Source of the DNA: Vibrio xiamenensis
GTDB taxonomy: Bacteria > Pseudomonadota > Gammaproteobacteria > Enterobacterales > Vibrionaceae
Length of the DNA stretch: 64,000 nt
NCBI RefSeq assembly: GCF_900100015.1
Contig: NZ_FNDD01000020.1
Location: 1-64,000 of the forward strand
Reading direction: 5' to 3'
This document shows, piece by piece, positions 34,179-43,871 of this stretch; the stretch's first letter is position 1, and the number at the start of each line of letters is the position of its first letter. The position numbers and the translations under genes were made by a program. Under the pieces are notes generated by a model. The model worked only from the letters and a program-made list of their open reading frames with translations, was not told the origin of the DNA and ran no database searches.

Positions 34179-34209
34179 AAAAACACCGCCTTAAATTGGC
34201 GGTGTTTTT
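34179..34209. terminator. Terminator between convergent glk and ABC exporter genes
   Basis: AAAAACACCGCC pairs with GGCGGTGTTTTT around TTAAATT, symmetric enough to work in both directions. Confidence 0.9.
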
Positions 34210-34226
34210 GATCGAGACACAAAGCG

Positions 34227-36026
34227 CTACTCACAGGCGGCGTGCACCTTCTCTTCGGCTTGGAAAACCATTTTTTCTTGCTGTTGAAGCTGATACATAG
34301 CGCGATAACGCCCTTGTTCAATGGTCATCAACTGGCTATGGTTGCCTTGCTCAATCAGGTGGCCTTTATCGAGCACCAAAATTCGGTCGGCATGGTGAAT
34401 GGTCGATAAACGGTGCGCAACCACAATCATAGTCACGTTGCCTTGCAGTTCGTTTAGCGCGCGCTGCACCACCTGTTCGGTTTCACTGTCGATGTTGGCT
34501 GTCGCTTCATCAAGCATCAGAATCTTAGGTGATCCTGCCAGTGCTCTGGCGATGATCAATTGTTGGCGTTGTCCAGTGGATAAACGCAGCCCGCCTTCTC
34601 CAAGCTCGGTTTGATAACCGGCGCTCATTGCCGCAATCACGTCATGAAGGTGCGCTTGTTTGGCGGCGTGCTCAACGGCATCTTGAGTTAAACCTCGTCC
34701 CATATCGATGTTGTCAAACACGCTGGTTGCCAGCACAAACGGTTCCTGAGGAATAAAACCAATGCCGCTACGAATCGCGCTTTGGGTGTAATCGTTAATC
34801 GGCTCGTCATCAATGCGAATCGTCCCTGCTTGCGGCTGATAAAAATTGAGTAGCAAGTTAAGCAGAGTTGACTTGCCGCTGCCAGTATGGCCAACAATGG
34901 CGTAAAAATGCCCAGCCGGAATTTCAACATTGATATTGTGCAGAACCGGTTTCTCGACTTGATAGCCAAATTGCAGTTGGTCGATGGACAATTTGCCATG
35001 TGAAATTGCGTTTAAGCGCTCAGAACCGGTGTGGGAAGCAGGTTCTTGAAGCAGTTCATAGACGCGATCGCCAGCCACGATGGCTTGTTGATACAAACTA
35101 AAGCGCTGGGTGATTTCGACTAAAGGCTCGGTAAAACGGCCCAAGTAATTTAAGTAAGCGTACAGTACGCCTACCTCAGCAAAACCTTGTACCACTTTCA
35201 GGCCAAAGAACCATACCACGCCGCCGAGAATCAAAATGCTCAGTAAGTTAATTGCAGGGCGCAGCAGCAGTGAACCGACCGTCACTGATTTGAGCCGTGT
35301 GGTGTAATAGTTGTGGTTAATATCTTGGTACTGGTGATATTTCGCATCTTGTTGATTGGTGGATTGAATCACCGCCATGCCGCTTATCGATTCGTTCATC
35401 GTGGCGTTGATATCCGAGCGTAATTGGCGGCTTTCGGTGACCGCTTTAACGCTGAATTTTTGATACAGATAAATCAGTCCGGCGACGGCTGGGATCAGCG
35501 CGAGTGCAACCAGCATCAGTTGCAGATCGAGGATCGCCATCGCGGTTAAAATTCCGATAAGCAGAATCAGGTTTGCCAAAATGTTCGACAAAAACTGTAC
35601 GTAGATGTCTTTGATTGATTCGGTATCGTTGGTCAGACGGCTGACCAACTGACCGGTGCGCGCATAATCAAAAAACGCTACGGGCAAAGTCAGTACATGC
35701 TTAAACAACCGCTTGCGAATATCGAGCACCGCATTGAGGGCAATATCCAAAAACTTCAGTGTTTGCTTATATTTCAAATAAGTACCGGCCAGCACCGAGA
35801 CGATAAACAGCGTCACGACACCGGCCACCGGCCAAACGGGGTAGTGATTTGGCATCACAAAGTCATCGATAAATACTTTGCTGAGCATTGGACCGAGCAC
35901 TTCAAAGCCGGTGGCCAACATGACCAAAAGTAGCGTTCTAATAAATAGCGCTTTATCGGCAAAAACATAACCCATCAATAACTTAAGTGAGCCTGATGCG
36001 TCTTTTTTGTTGGCTACCTTACTCAT
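34227..36026 (-). CDS. ABC exporter half-transporter, MdlB/SmdB-like
   Basis: 599 residues: six-helix exporter domain (about 20-320) then an ATPase with Walker A GHTGSGKST, signature LSTGQRQQ and Walker B ILMLDEATANID. The start overlaps the upstream half-transporter by 4 bases and follows GGAGGAG. Together they form a heterodimeric multidrug-type exporter like MdlAB/SmdAB. The signature has Thr where LSGGQ is canonical, usual for one partner of such pairs. Substrate unknown. Confidence 0.9.
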   Translation of the reverse strand: MSKVANKKDASGSLKLLMGYVFADKALFIRTLLLVMLATGFEVLGPMLSKVFIDDFVMPNHYPVWPVAGVVTLFIVSVLAGTYLKYKQTLKFLDIALNAVLDIRKRLFKHVLTLPVAFFDYARTGQLVSRLTNDTESIKDIYVQFLSNILANLILLIGILTAMAILDLQLMLVALALIPAVAGLIYLYQKFSVKAVTESRQLRSDINATMNESISGMAVIQSTNQQDAKYHQYQDINHNYYTTRLKSVTVGSLLLRPAINLLSILILGGVVWFFGLKVVQGFAEVGVLYAYLNYLGRFTEPLVEITQRFSLYQQAIVAGDRVYELLQEPASHTGSERLNAISHGKLSIDQLQFGYQVEKPVLHNINVEIPAGHFYAIVGHTGSGKSTLLNLLLNFYQPQAGTIRIDDEPINDYTQSAIRSGIGFIPQEPFVLATSVFDNIDMGRGLTQDAVEHAAKQAHLHDVIAAMSAGYQTELGEGGLRLSTGQRQQLIIARALAGSPKILMLDEATANIDSETEQVVQRALNELQGNVTMIVVAHRLSTIHHADRILVLDKGHLIEQGNHSQLMTIEQGRYRAMYQLQQQEKMVFQAEEKVHAACE

Positions 36027-37762
36027 GCCAGTTGCTCCTCCATCGCTTGCTCCATTTGTTGATAGGCGGCCATCCGTGAATACCAGCCATCTTGGCGAAT
36101 CAATTGCTGATGTTGACCGTGTTCAATCACCTCTCCGTGGGCCAGCACCATGATTTGATCCGCCGTTTCAATCGCCGAAAGGCGATGACTGACGATAATC
36201 AACGTTTGTCCTTGACGCTGGCGAAGGTGGTCGATAATGACTTTTTCGGTATTAATATCGACGGCTGATAACGCATCATCGAGCACTAAAATCGGCGCTT
36301 GGCTTATCAGCGCACGCGCAATCGAGATGCGTTGCCGTTGTCCGCCTGAAAGTGTCACACCACGCTCGCCAACCAGAGTTTGGTAGCCTTCGGGGAATTG
36401 CAAAATATCATCATGGACGGCGGCCAATTTCGCGGCTTGGTAGACCTCTTCATCACTTGCCTCAGCCCGACCAATACGAATGTTTTCCAAAATGTTCATG
36501 CTAAATAGAAAAGCATCTTGCGGCACATAGGCATAAAGGGAGCGCAGCGGTTTAAGGGCGATATTTTCGATCGCATGACCGCCAACTTGGATTGCGCCAG
36601 CTTCAGATTGCCAGTAACGCATCAAGAGTTGCAGTAGCGTCGATTTACCCGCACCGGTTGCCCCGGCAATGCCCAGCACCTGATTGGCATTAAGCGTAAA
36701 CGAGACTTGCTGGAGCGTCGCTTGCTCGGTGTCCGGATAGTGAAAGGTTAAATTGTTCACCTGAATATTGTAGCCATCTGGCGTTTGCTTGCCGCTGTCT
36801 TGAATGGAGTCGGGGAGTGTGAGCAGTTCATCCAAGCGGCTTATCGCTGCGTTACCACGCTGAAGAATATTCATCAGCCAGCCAAACGCGTACATCGGCC
36901 AAATAAGCTCAGATAAATACAGGGTGAAACTGGTTAACTGGCCAACGGTAAGATGACCTTGATTGATTTGCCAGCCGCCGACTAACAAGGCGATCAACAG
37001 TGCAGCGCCAAGGCTGAGTTGAATAATCGGGTCAAACAGCGCTTCCGAGCGTTGAACGCGGTAGGTGGTTTGCGCCGCTTGTTCAGCGATCTGTGCAAAT
37101 TTCTGGCTTTCCAGCGACTCACGCCCCATGGATTTGATCATGCGAATGCCAGACACCGCTTGCTGCGCTTGTTCATTGAGCGTCGAAAAGCTATCAAGCG
37201 TGTGTTTAAACTGATGGTGAATGCGGTTGGACAAACGATAAAAACCGTACCCCATAAAAGGAAACGGTAAGATTGCCAGCATCGCCAAGTGCCAATCGAT
37301 AAACACAAACATCATGATCAGCACCAAAATGAAGGTGATTAAGCCGTCAAAGCCCGACAAAATGCCTTCGCCAGCGGCCATTTCGACTGCATCAATATCA
37401 TTGGTGGCACGCGCCATTAAATCGCCAGTGGAGTGGGCGTTATAAAAGGATTGTCCTTGACGTAATAAGCGCTGGTAAAACTGTTCGCGTAGGATGTTGC
37501 CGAGCTTATAAGAAGTACCAAACAGCACTCGTCGCCAGCCATAACGCAACAAATACACCAGAATACTCACGCCCAGCAGTGCAAACAGATAAAACTCGGC
37601 TTGTTCAAACTCGCGAGTTTGCAGCAAGTTATCGATGGCGCGACCAATAAACCATGGCACGGTCATGTTCAGCATCGACACGCTGAACAGCATTAATAAT
37701 GCGATGCTGTATGTGAGTTTATGTTGGCGAAAAAACCATTTTAATTGGAAAAATAACTGCAT
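36023..37762 (-). CDS. ABC exporter half-transporter, MdlA/SmdA-like
   Basis: 579 residues: six membrane helices (about 17-300) then an ATPase with GATGAGKST, LSGGQRQRISIARAL and LVLDDALSAVD. Walker B ends in Asp-Asp rather than Asp-Glu, so the catalytic glutamate is replaced. This marks the degenerate ATP site expected in heterodimeric exporters; the partner has DE. It is the first gene of the two-gene operon. No strong ribosome site is visible. Confidence 0.9.
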   Translation of the reverse strand: MQLFFQLKWFFRQHKLTYSIALLMLFSVSMLNMTVPWFIGRAIDNLLQTREFEQAEFYLFALLGVSILVYLLRYGWRRVLFGTSYKLGNILREQFYQRLLRQGQSFYNAHSTGDLMARATNDIDAVEMAAGEGILSGFDGLITFILVLIMMFVFIDWHLAMLAILPFPFMGYGFYRLSNRIHHQFKHTLDSFSTLNEQAQQAVSGIRMIKSMGRESLESQKFAQIAEQAAQTTYRVQRSEALFDPIIQLSLGAALLIALLVGGWQINQGHLTVGQLTSFTLYLSELIWPMYAFGWLMNILQRGNAAISRLDELLTLPDSIQDSGKQTPDGYNIQVNNLTFHYPDTEQATLQQVSFTLNANQVLGIAGATGAGKSTLLQLLMRYWQSEAGAIQVGGHAIENIALKPLRSLYAYVPQDAFLFSMNILENIRIGRAEASDEEVYQAAKLAAVHDDILQFPEGYQTLVGERGVTLSGGQRQRISIARALISQAPILVLDDALSAVDINTEKVIIDHLRQRQGQTLIIVSHRLSAIETADQIMVLAHGEVIEHGQHQQLIRQDGWYSRMAAYQQMEQAMEEQLA

Positions 37763-38400
37763 TTACCACGGCCTGAAATAGAAGTGTGAAACGTGTTAGC
37801 GTACGGCTTTGATTGACAAGATACGCGAAAGTGAAGATATAAAGCCTTATTTTCTAAAGGCAAATACTTTTAGTAAGGATTTGCTCGGTGGTGATTGTAG
37901 CACTGTTAATCAATCAAGGTGCAGCGTTAATTGGTTGGATTTTCTTCCTAATTGAGTTGGGAATAGATCATTGTCAGGGTGAAAGCTATCGGTGAGCTTA
38001 TTGAAGTCACTAACGCAAAGTATTGATATTAAACTGAGTTACTATATTGGTGCTTGCTGCATTTTAGAAAAGCCTGTCGGTCTTATAATATGGTTTCGTT
38101 GCTGGCTTTGTATTATAAACTGCTGGCGAAATAATATTTCTTATGAGTAATGTTTATTTTTTTTGCCACTTAAATTACGATTTATCTTATTTCAATGATT
38201 GAAAACGGTTTTTCGTTTTATATTCAGCGAACGATTTTAGAGCAGCAGCGATGTTCCGGTTTTATTTGTTCGGTTTCATCGTGTAACTGATGCAATGTTT
38301 GGCTATCTGGTTTATAAAAACGTTTGCGATATACAAAATTGCTCTCTTAGATAAAAAGCGTCGATAAAAACGCTGCGTGTAACTAAAAACGAGTTTGAAC
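37763..38400. other. Long AT-rich gap, no gene seen
   Basis: With the terminator to its right this is about 690 bp without a credible gene. It must contain the promoter of the ABC exporter operon near 37763-37870. Only minor hairpins (for example TTTCAATGATTGAAA near 38192) are seen. A small RNA cannot be excluded. Confidence 0.4.
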
Positions 38401-38427
38401 AAAAAAAAGCGGCATACGCCGCTTTTG
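38401..38427 (-). terminator. Terminator of the YeeE-family gene
   Basis: AAAAGCGGC pairs with GCCGCTTTT around ATAC. Further A on the left gives a T-run of eight on the minus strand, about 30 bp beyond the stop. Confidence 0.85.
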
Positions 38428-38455
38428 AAAGGAAAAAGCTGTATTTTTTCGTCTG

Positions 38456-39718
38456 TTAGCACTGCTTTAATATAACGGCGTGAAAGCGGTTGCCAAGTAT
38501 ACCGCCAAGTAGCAGGAAGATGAGGAAAACCCAGCCGGATAATGAAAAGTTGGCGATTGGGGTAAATAATGCACCGACATTACATCCATTCGCAAATCGA
38601 GTACCGAATCCCATTAACAAGCCGCCAAACGCAAATAAGCTGTAGTGACGCAGGCTATAACGAGCTGTAAGCGACAGTGAAAATTTGCCCAGCAGCAGCA
38701 CTGCAATCAAGGTACCAATCAGAATCGCGAGGTTTTGGACACTCACGCCGTGAGAGAAAAACGCCATTTCAAATAGCCCTTGAGGGCGATGTGTGAAGGC
38801 TGCAATATCACTGGCATTGACACCTCCAGCTATCAATAGCTTACCAAACCAGATGCCAAATGGCGTAGAGGCGCCCCAGCCAGAACCGGTGGCAACCATC
38901 ATGATGCCAAAAATCAGCGCAATCACCAGTGCTGTGGTTCGCATTCGCCATACATTCCCAAACCAGCGTTGGTAGGTCTCGACACTGAGCAGTTTCGCAG
39001 GCGTTTGAACATTTGAAGCCGTTAGGTTTTTCTCGCGTAAAATCTCGCCATCGACACCAAGAAAGGTGCCTGCTTGCTCGCGGCGTGCCTGATAGGCTTT
39101 GGCCGCCAAGCTTATGATGGTTGCGAATACTATGGTGACCAGTACCGACATAAAGTAGCCATTAAGCGGGTCAAAGGAGAACAGGTCAGGTAAGAATACG
39201 CCTTTGCCTTGGTAGCTCGCGGTTGAAACTAGGGTATCGGTTATCCAGCTTTGTGTTGCTTGTAGAGGAAAGCCCAAAAACACGCCCGCACCAAAGAAAA
39301 TCAGTGTGACTAGGGCTCTTGGAATGTCGCTAACCATTTCGACCATCACACCCGTGGCGCAACAGCTCGATAGGCTCATGCCAAAACCAAACATGACTCC
39401 GCCCACAATGAGGCCTAAATTGATAGGGTTAACCCATAAGCCAAAGCGCTCTGGCGGCGCGTTAAATAAAATGCCGGCGTTAATGATTGCGGTGACAACA
39501 AACATGAACATCAATACTTGCAACAGTTGCGTCGAGCCACGGCGATAGGCGCGGTTAACGCTACCTGCAAAACCAATCGAACCTTTGGTCAAGGCAAAAC
39601 CAAGACTTAGCCCCAGCAATAAGCGCAAGAAAAGCGCTTCGTTATCAAGATATACCGCACCAAGCAGCACAGTGATGAGGGTGATGAGCACGCCCCACCA
39701 AGCCTGAGTTTTATTCAT
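38456..39718 (-). CDS. YeeE/YedE-family sulfur-compound transporter
   Basis: 420 residues with about ten to twelve membrane helices in two repeats, each carrying the conserved cysteine region of this family: MSLSSCCATGVMVEM and RFANGCNVGALFTPIANFS. YeeE passes thiosulfate along conserved cysteines; related two-domain proteins (selenium/sulfur metabolism) are less well known. ATG 39718 is preferred (AGG upstream) to a GTG at 39736. No TusA-like partner is adjacent. The substrate (thiosulfate or another sulfur species) is an inference. Confidence 0.85.
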   Translation of the reverse strand: MNKTQAWWGVLITLITVLLGAVYLDNEALFLRLLLGLSLGFALTKGSIGFAGSVNRAYRRGSTQLLQVLMFMFVVTAIINAGILFNAPPERFGLWVNPINLGLIVGGVMFGFGMSLSSCCATGVMVEMVSDIPRALVTLIFFGAGVFLGFPLQATQSWITDTLVSTASYQGKGVFLPDLFSFDPLNGYFMSVLVTIVFATIISLAAKAYQARREQAGTFLGVDGEILREKNLTASNVQTPAKLLSVETYQRWFGNVWRMRTTALVIALIFGIMMVATGSGWGASTPFGIWFGKLLIAGGVNASDIAAFTHRPQGLFEMAFFSHGVSVQNLAILIGTLIAVLLLGKFSLSLTARYSLRHYSLFAFGGLLMGFGTRFANGCNVGALFTPIANFSLSGWVFLIFLLLGGILGNRFHAVILKQC

Positions 39719-40276
39719 ATTAAACCTACTTACCACTTATCTTTCGACAGGATAGAAACATAAAAGATAGAAACTCTGCGAATTTGTTCGCAGACAAACA
39801 ACAAAGGGGACTAAGGCTAACAGAGACGACGAGCATTTTTATAAATTGGATTAGAATTTTTTGTTCTAACTTAAACTCGCACAGTAAAGATTCGGTTCAA
39901 TTTGCCGATAAATAGAATTGCGCTAAATAAACGGGGCGATATTTTCTTAACGAATAAGAGTGTGAATGATATTAATTCTCAATTTTGGTGGTAATTAATT
40001 TTCTTGAACAATGACAACTACTTGATTAATAGCTGTGATAACTATTGAAAAGAAAGAGTGTGCGACTGGTCAAATCACTTAAATAAACTGACCTTTCAAG
40101 GAAAGGTTCGGTTACAATCAATAAATTATCGTTCATAAGACTTAATTCACATTGTGCAATGAATATTTTTAGTATGAATCATATATTGCCAATGTTAACT
40201 CTTAACTATTAATTGTTGGCTAATAAAATAGGGTATGGTATTCAACAGCATGATGAGTCTTTAGAAGGTTGGCGCG
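39719..40276. other. Divergent regulatory gap of the YeeE-family and EAL genes
   Basis: 558 bp, AT-rich, no gene. Perfect palindromes are visible: TCTGCGAATTTGTTCGCAGA (39775-39794), 57 bp upstream of the transporter start, and ACCTTTCAAGGAAAGGT (40091-40107), 170 bp upstream of the EAL gene. Either could be an operator. Confidence 0.45.
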
Positions 40277-41821
40277 ATGAGAGTATGGCTTCGACGTATA
40301 TTGGTAGTGACGTCATTTTTTATTCTGCTGTTGACGTGCGTCAATTTGGTCACTTTTGTTGATCAGAAGGACGACCAAAACGCGTTTGCTCAAGATTTGC
40401 TCACCCATGCGGAGTTGGTGACGGTTCAGCTCACCGATGCGCTGCAGGCGATAAGTGAGCAGGGGATCAGTAAATGTAACCAAGCCAGCATCGATGAACT
40501 GCGTACACAAACCAATAGCTTTGAAAATGTCTATGATCTTGGTTTGGTGGTGGATGGCGAAGTGACTTGCACCGCAAATTGGGGCGTGTTACTTAACCCG
40601 GTAATACTGCCCAAAGCACAATACATTAGCCCGACTGGATTTGAAATCTATTCGCATCTTGGTTCAATCTTACCGCTTAAAGACCGTTTTGATGTCACTA
40701 AGCTTGAGAATGTTATTGCGCTGACAGTTCAAAACCCATTTAAGCAATTTAGTGACCGAAACCCAAAATTCTCCTTTGATATTCGCACTAAAGCGCAAAA
40801 TCATGTTTTTATGCATTATCGCCCTCAAAGCCCGCAGCCGATGTTTCGCCTACCTTGGTCATCAAAGACGACGTTGTGCAGTGACAAATTTACCTATTGC
40901 GTAAACATCTATAATAAACGAGTTGGTTTAGCCTTTTATGAAACCAGCACGATTTTACATATTCTCGGTCTGTGCTTTTTGGCCAGTTTGCTGCTGAAAT
41001 ATTCGTTGCGTTCGTTTTTAGACAAACGTCAATCGATGGAGTTTCGTTTTCGCCGCGCTATTTCCCAGCGCAAATTGTACATGGAATATCAGCCGATTCT
41101 CGAAGCGTCGACCGGTAAATTGGTCGGAGTCGAAAGTTTGATTCGTTGGCGCGATGATCGCTATGGATTTGTCTCCCCGGAACTGTTTTTGAATATTGCC
41201 GAAGAACTTAAGTTGTACCCTAAAGTGGCACATTTCACCATTGAAACCTCGATTAGTGAGATGGCGTCGCTGCTTAGCAAAAATCCTCATTTTAGCTTGG
41301 CGCTCAATGTGAACACTTACGAGATCAACGATGAATATTTCCTTCAGGAACTCTACGCGTTAGCTTGCGAATATCAGGTGCGACCAGCGCAGATCAAAAT
41401 TGAGATTACAGAGCGAATTGCGGTGCCGCTAGACGAGTTGTCCCAGTTTTCTCAGCGCGCGAAAGCGTTCGGTTTTCATATCGCGTTGGATGACTTTGGC
41501 ACTGGGGTGTCAAACTTAGTGTGGCTGACGGAAATTGATTTTGATGTGATTAAAATTGATCGCGTGTTTACTCAGGCGCTCAGCAATGACTTTAAGAAAA
41601 ATATGGTGTTTGCGATTTTGGACCTGCTCTCAGGTTTGGAAAAACAGATCATCTTTGAAGGCGTAGAGACCGAGCAAGAATTGAATATGATCATTCAATC
41701 CTGCCCATATGCCCATGTACAAGGTTGGTACTTTTACAAATCGCTTACTAAGCGCGACCTTTATCTGATGTGCTCGACGAATGTTAACGAGCAGAGTGAC
41801 TGCGGATTATCGATGTCATAA
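40277..41821 (+). CDS. Membrane cyclic-di-GMP phosphodiesterase (CSS-like sensor plus EAL domain)
   Basis: 514 residues. A membrane helix (about 7-27), a periplasmic domain with two cysteines (C67 in GISKCNQAS and C98 in GEVTCTANWG), a second helix (about 222-240), then an EAL domain from about 265. Catalytic motifs are all present: ESLIR (EAL position), NVN, EITER, DDFGTG, KID, EGVE and QGW. It should hydrolyse c-di-GMP, with output set by periplasmic thiol redox state as in CSS-motif proteins. The usual C-S of the CSS motif is C-N here. Its last 61 bases overlap the convergent cytidylyltransferase gene. Confidence 0.9.
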   Translation: MRVWLRRILVVTSFFILLLTCVNLVTFVDQKDDQNAFAQDLLTHAELVTVQLTDALQAISEQGISKCNQASIDELRTQTNSFENVYDLGLVVDGEVTCTANWGVLLNPVILPKAQYISPTGFEIYSHLGSILPLKDRFDVTKLENVIALTVQNPFKQFSDRNPKFSFDIRTKAQNHVFMHYRPQSPQPMFRLPWSSKTTLCSDKFTYCVNIYNKRVGLAFYETSTILHILGLCFLASLLLKYSLRSFLDKRQSMEFRFRRAISQRKLYMEYQPILEASTGKLVGVESLIRWRDDRYGFVSPELFLNIAEELKLYPKVAHFTIETSISEMASLLSKNPHFSLALNVNTYEINDEYFLQELYALACEYQVRPAQIKIEITERIAVPLDELSQFSQRAKAFGFHIALDDFGTGVSNLVWLTEIDFDVIKIDRVFTQALSNDFKKNMVFAILDLLSGLEKQIIFEGVETEQELNMIIQSCPYAHVQGWYFYKSLTKRDLYLMCSTNVNEQSDCGLSMS

Positions 41822-42423
41822 GTGACGCCGCCATCATCGACATTGACAAACTGCAGCGCCTGGCGATGTCTTGCCACAACCGCTTTAGCGCCGTTATCAC
41901 CACTAAGTCCTGCCAGTTCCGTCCAGTATTGAGCGCCAAATAGAACCGGATGCCCAGCTTGACCTTGAAAACGCGGGCGGACAATATTGTCGTGTTTCGC
42001 TTTAGCGGTTAAAGCGTGAAAGCTCGGCGCTTGGATAAACGGCATATCGCCAAGAATAACCGCGGCGCAATGGAATTCAGATTTGAATGAAGACGTATTG
42101 AGATGTCGAAACGCAGCCGCGATAGAAGAGCCTATTCCTAAAGGATACTCTTGTTGGTCAACACGGCTTGGCACAGCAATGGTTTGGCAACCGCTCGGCA
42201 GGCCTAAGTCACTTGGCATTTCATTTTCCTTTAACACCACCCACACATGGCGAAACGCGGCGCTGCATTGACGATACACATAAGCGAGCATAGTGTCGCC
42301 GCTCTCCAATTTGGCTAGACGCTTATCTGCTGCGCCAAAGCGTTTAGAGTCGCCCGCCGCAATAATCAGCGCGGCGACCTTGCCATTTGGAATCGATACA
42401 GCGTTATTGGTTGTTAGCGTCAT
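41761..42423 (-). CDS. mocA: Molybdenum cofactor cytidylyltransferase-like NTP transferase (MocA/MobA family)
   Basis: 220 residues. The nucleotide-binding start AALIIAAGDSKRFGAADKRL is the family hallmark, followed by ILGDMPFI and GHPVLFG. MocA-type enzymes add CMP to molybdopterin to give the cytosine dinucleotide form, used by hydroxylases such as nicotinate dehydrogenase. ATG 42423 is chosen; upstream starts would run into the preceding gene. It lies 31 bp after the XdhC-like gene and near nicAB, so it probably matures NicB. MobA (GMP) specificity cannot be excluded by eye. Confidence 0.85.
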   Translation of the reverse strand: MTLTTNNAVSIPNGKVAALIIAAGDSKRFGAADKRLAKLESGDTMLAYVYRQCSAAFRHVWVVLKENEMPSDLGLPSGCQTIAVPSRVDQQEYPLGIGSSIAAAFRHLNTSSFKSEFHCAAVILGDMPFIQAPSFHALTAKAKHDNIVRPRFQGQAGHPVLFGAQYWTELAGLSGDNGAKAVVARHRQALQFVNVDDGGVTYDIDNPQSLCSLTFVEHIR

Positions 42424-42454
42424 CAGATTCGCTTCTCGCTCGAAGTGGTTTTGA

Positions 42455-43435
42455 TTACAGTTCGATGCGCTTAATGCCGCGCTGAACGCGTAATATGTCG
42501 GCCACGATGGCGAGGGCAATTTCAGCCGGTGTTTTACTGCCAAGATTTAAGCCAATCGGCATTTGAATTCGCGCCACTTGCTCAGCGCTCAGCCCGCCAA
42601 TCTCGACCAGCCGAGTCGCGCGCTTTTTCGATGTCAGTTTTGAGCCCATCACACCAAGATAAAACGCCGGAGTATCAATCGCTTCAAGCATCGCAAAGTC
42701 GTCCACTCGCGGGTCATGGGTCATGGCTACGACGGCAGTGTTCGCGTGGACATTGCCGGCTTGCTGCAAATACTTACCGGGAAACATCGCTTCAAGGCGA
42801 ACGTTTTGCGCTGCATTAAGCACTAGGGATTCAAGGGCGTGTTCATCCGCATCACAAATGATCACTTCATAGCCAAGAGTGCTGGCAAAATCGGCGCAAA
42901 ATGGTGTGATGGACGATACTCCCGCAATGATTAGCCGCGCCGCTGGGCCGATTCGTACTTGAATCGTGGTGGCGGCCAGTTGCACTTTGGGCCCGAGCCC
43001 GCTGTCGTGGGCGAAATGATGAGCGCCGCGCTGTAAGTCAATAACACGCAGCGCCGGTTCATGCCCGACAAGAATTTTATGCAGTGTATCGATATGGGCA
43101 AGGCTGTGCGTAGACGGTTCAAGTTTCTCAACCAACACTTCAAGTTGTCCGCCGCACGGCAATTCCACCTTGGGATGCTCACTGCCAGCGCCATAACGTA
43201 TGATTTCACAGGGTTTTTGATAGTGATGATCGACCAATCTGGCAAGGAAGTGTTCCTCAATGCAGCCGCCGGAGAGGGAGCCGATATGAGTGCCATCAGC
43301 GAGTGCTGCCATCATGGCGCCCGGCTCACGAGGCGAGGAGCCAAATGTCGATAATACCGTACATAGCCAGACGGTTTGTCCGTGGGTTAACCACGCCAAG
43401 GTTTTCTCAACCACTTGTAAATCTAAATGTTGCAA
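42455..43435 (-). CDS. XdhC/CoxI-family molybdoenzyme maturation factor, TTG start
   Basis: 326 residues. The N-terminal domain has STFGSSPREPGAMMAA and GSLSGGCIEEH, the C-terminal Rossmann-like domain PAARLIIAGVSS and FYLGVMGSKLTSKKR. XdhC proteins bind the molybdenum cofactor, promote its sulfuration and insert it into hydroxylases. A TTG at 43435 is the best start: AAGGAG lies 7 bases upstream and the protein then begins LQHLDLQVVEKTLAWL, as usual for the family. Longer upstream extensions lack a ribosome site. It is divergent from nicAB and very likely serves NicB. Confidence 0.88.
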   Translation of the reverse strand: MQHLDLQVVEKTLAWLTHGQTVWLCTVLSTFGSSPREPGAMMAALADGTHIGSLSGGCIEEHFLARLVDHHYQKPCEIIRYGAGSEHPKVELPCGGQLEVLVEKLEPSTHSLAHIDTLHKILVGHEPALRVIDLQRGAHHFAHDSGLGPKVQLAATTIQVRIGPAARLIIAGVSSITPFCADFASTLGYEVIICDADEHALESLVLNAAQNVRLEAMFPGKYLQQAGNVHANTAVVAMTHDPRVDDFAMLEAIDTPAFYLGVMGSKLTSKKRATRLVEIGGLSAEQVARIQMPIGLNLGSKTPAEIALAIVADILRVQRGIKRIEL

Positions 43436-43871
43436 AGCTGTTCTCCTTAACGGCTCAGAAGGGGAGATAACGACCAGTTTGGTCGTCGTACAAGCATGTT
43501 TTAACTCTGAAGTAAGCCGCAAATAACACCAATGGTTAACTTCCTTGTAACGCATTTTGTTACCGCACGCGTTTGCATAAATCCTAGCAGCTTTGGTTAT
43601 TTTCGTGAACGAAACTCGGTTGTGGATGGATTTGAATGTAAGCGGTTTACTCGACGAGCATAAGCATTTATTGACGGTTTGTTAATCGAAAGTTTCACCA
43701 TTTTTATGCTCGCTGATGGTTAGAAGGGCGGATCGCTATGGTGCAAAAGTAGCCGTATTTGGTACTTTCCGAATGTTAACTTAATGAATTTAAATGTTAA
43801 TTTTCTTTGGCATTTTTTTTGCTGTTTCATTAAGTAAGTATTTAATGAAATTAATTTATTAAGGTCGCGTA
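43436..43871. promoter_or_regulatory. Divergent promoter region of xdhC-mocA and nicAB with inverted repeats
   Basis: TTTCGTGAACGAAA (43601-43614) is a perfect dyad. CGAGCATAA (43655) and TTATGCTCG (43704) form a long-range inverted repeat 40 bp apart. The last 100 bp before nicA are very AT-rich. These are candidate sites for the NicS/NicR-like regulators; no direct evidence of which binds. Confidence 0.45.

Noticed and set aside
36023..37762. Walker B Asp-Asp as a broken ATPase
   Set aside because: The missing catalytic glutamate is normal for one half of heterodimeric ABC exporters; the partner keeps it.
38262..38462. 66-residue minus-strand frame after the YeeE-family gene
   Set aside because: It contains that gene's terminator hairpin, overlaps its stop codon and has no protein-like character.
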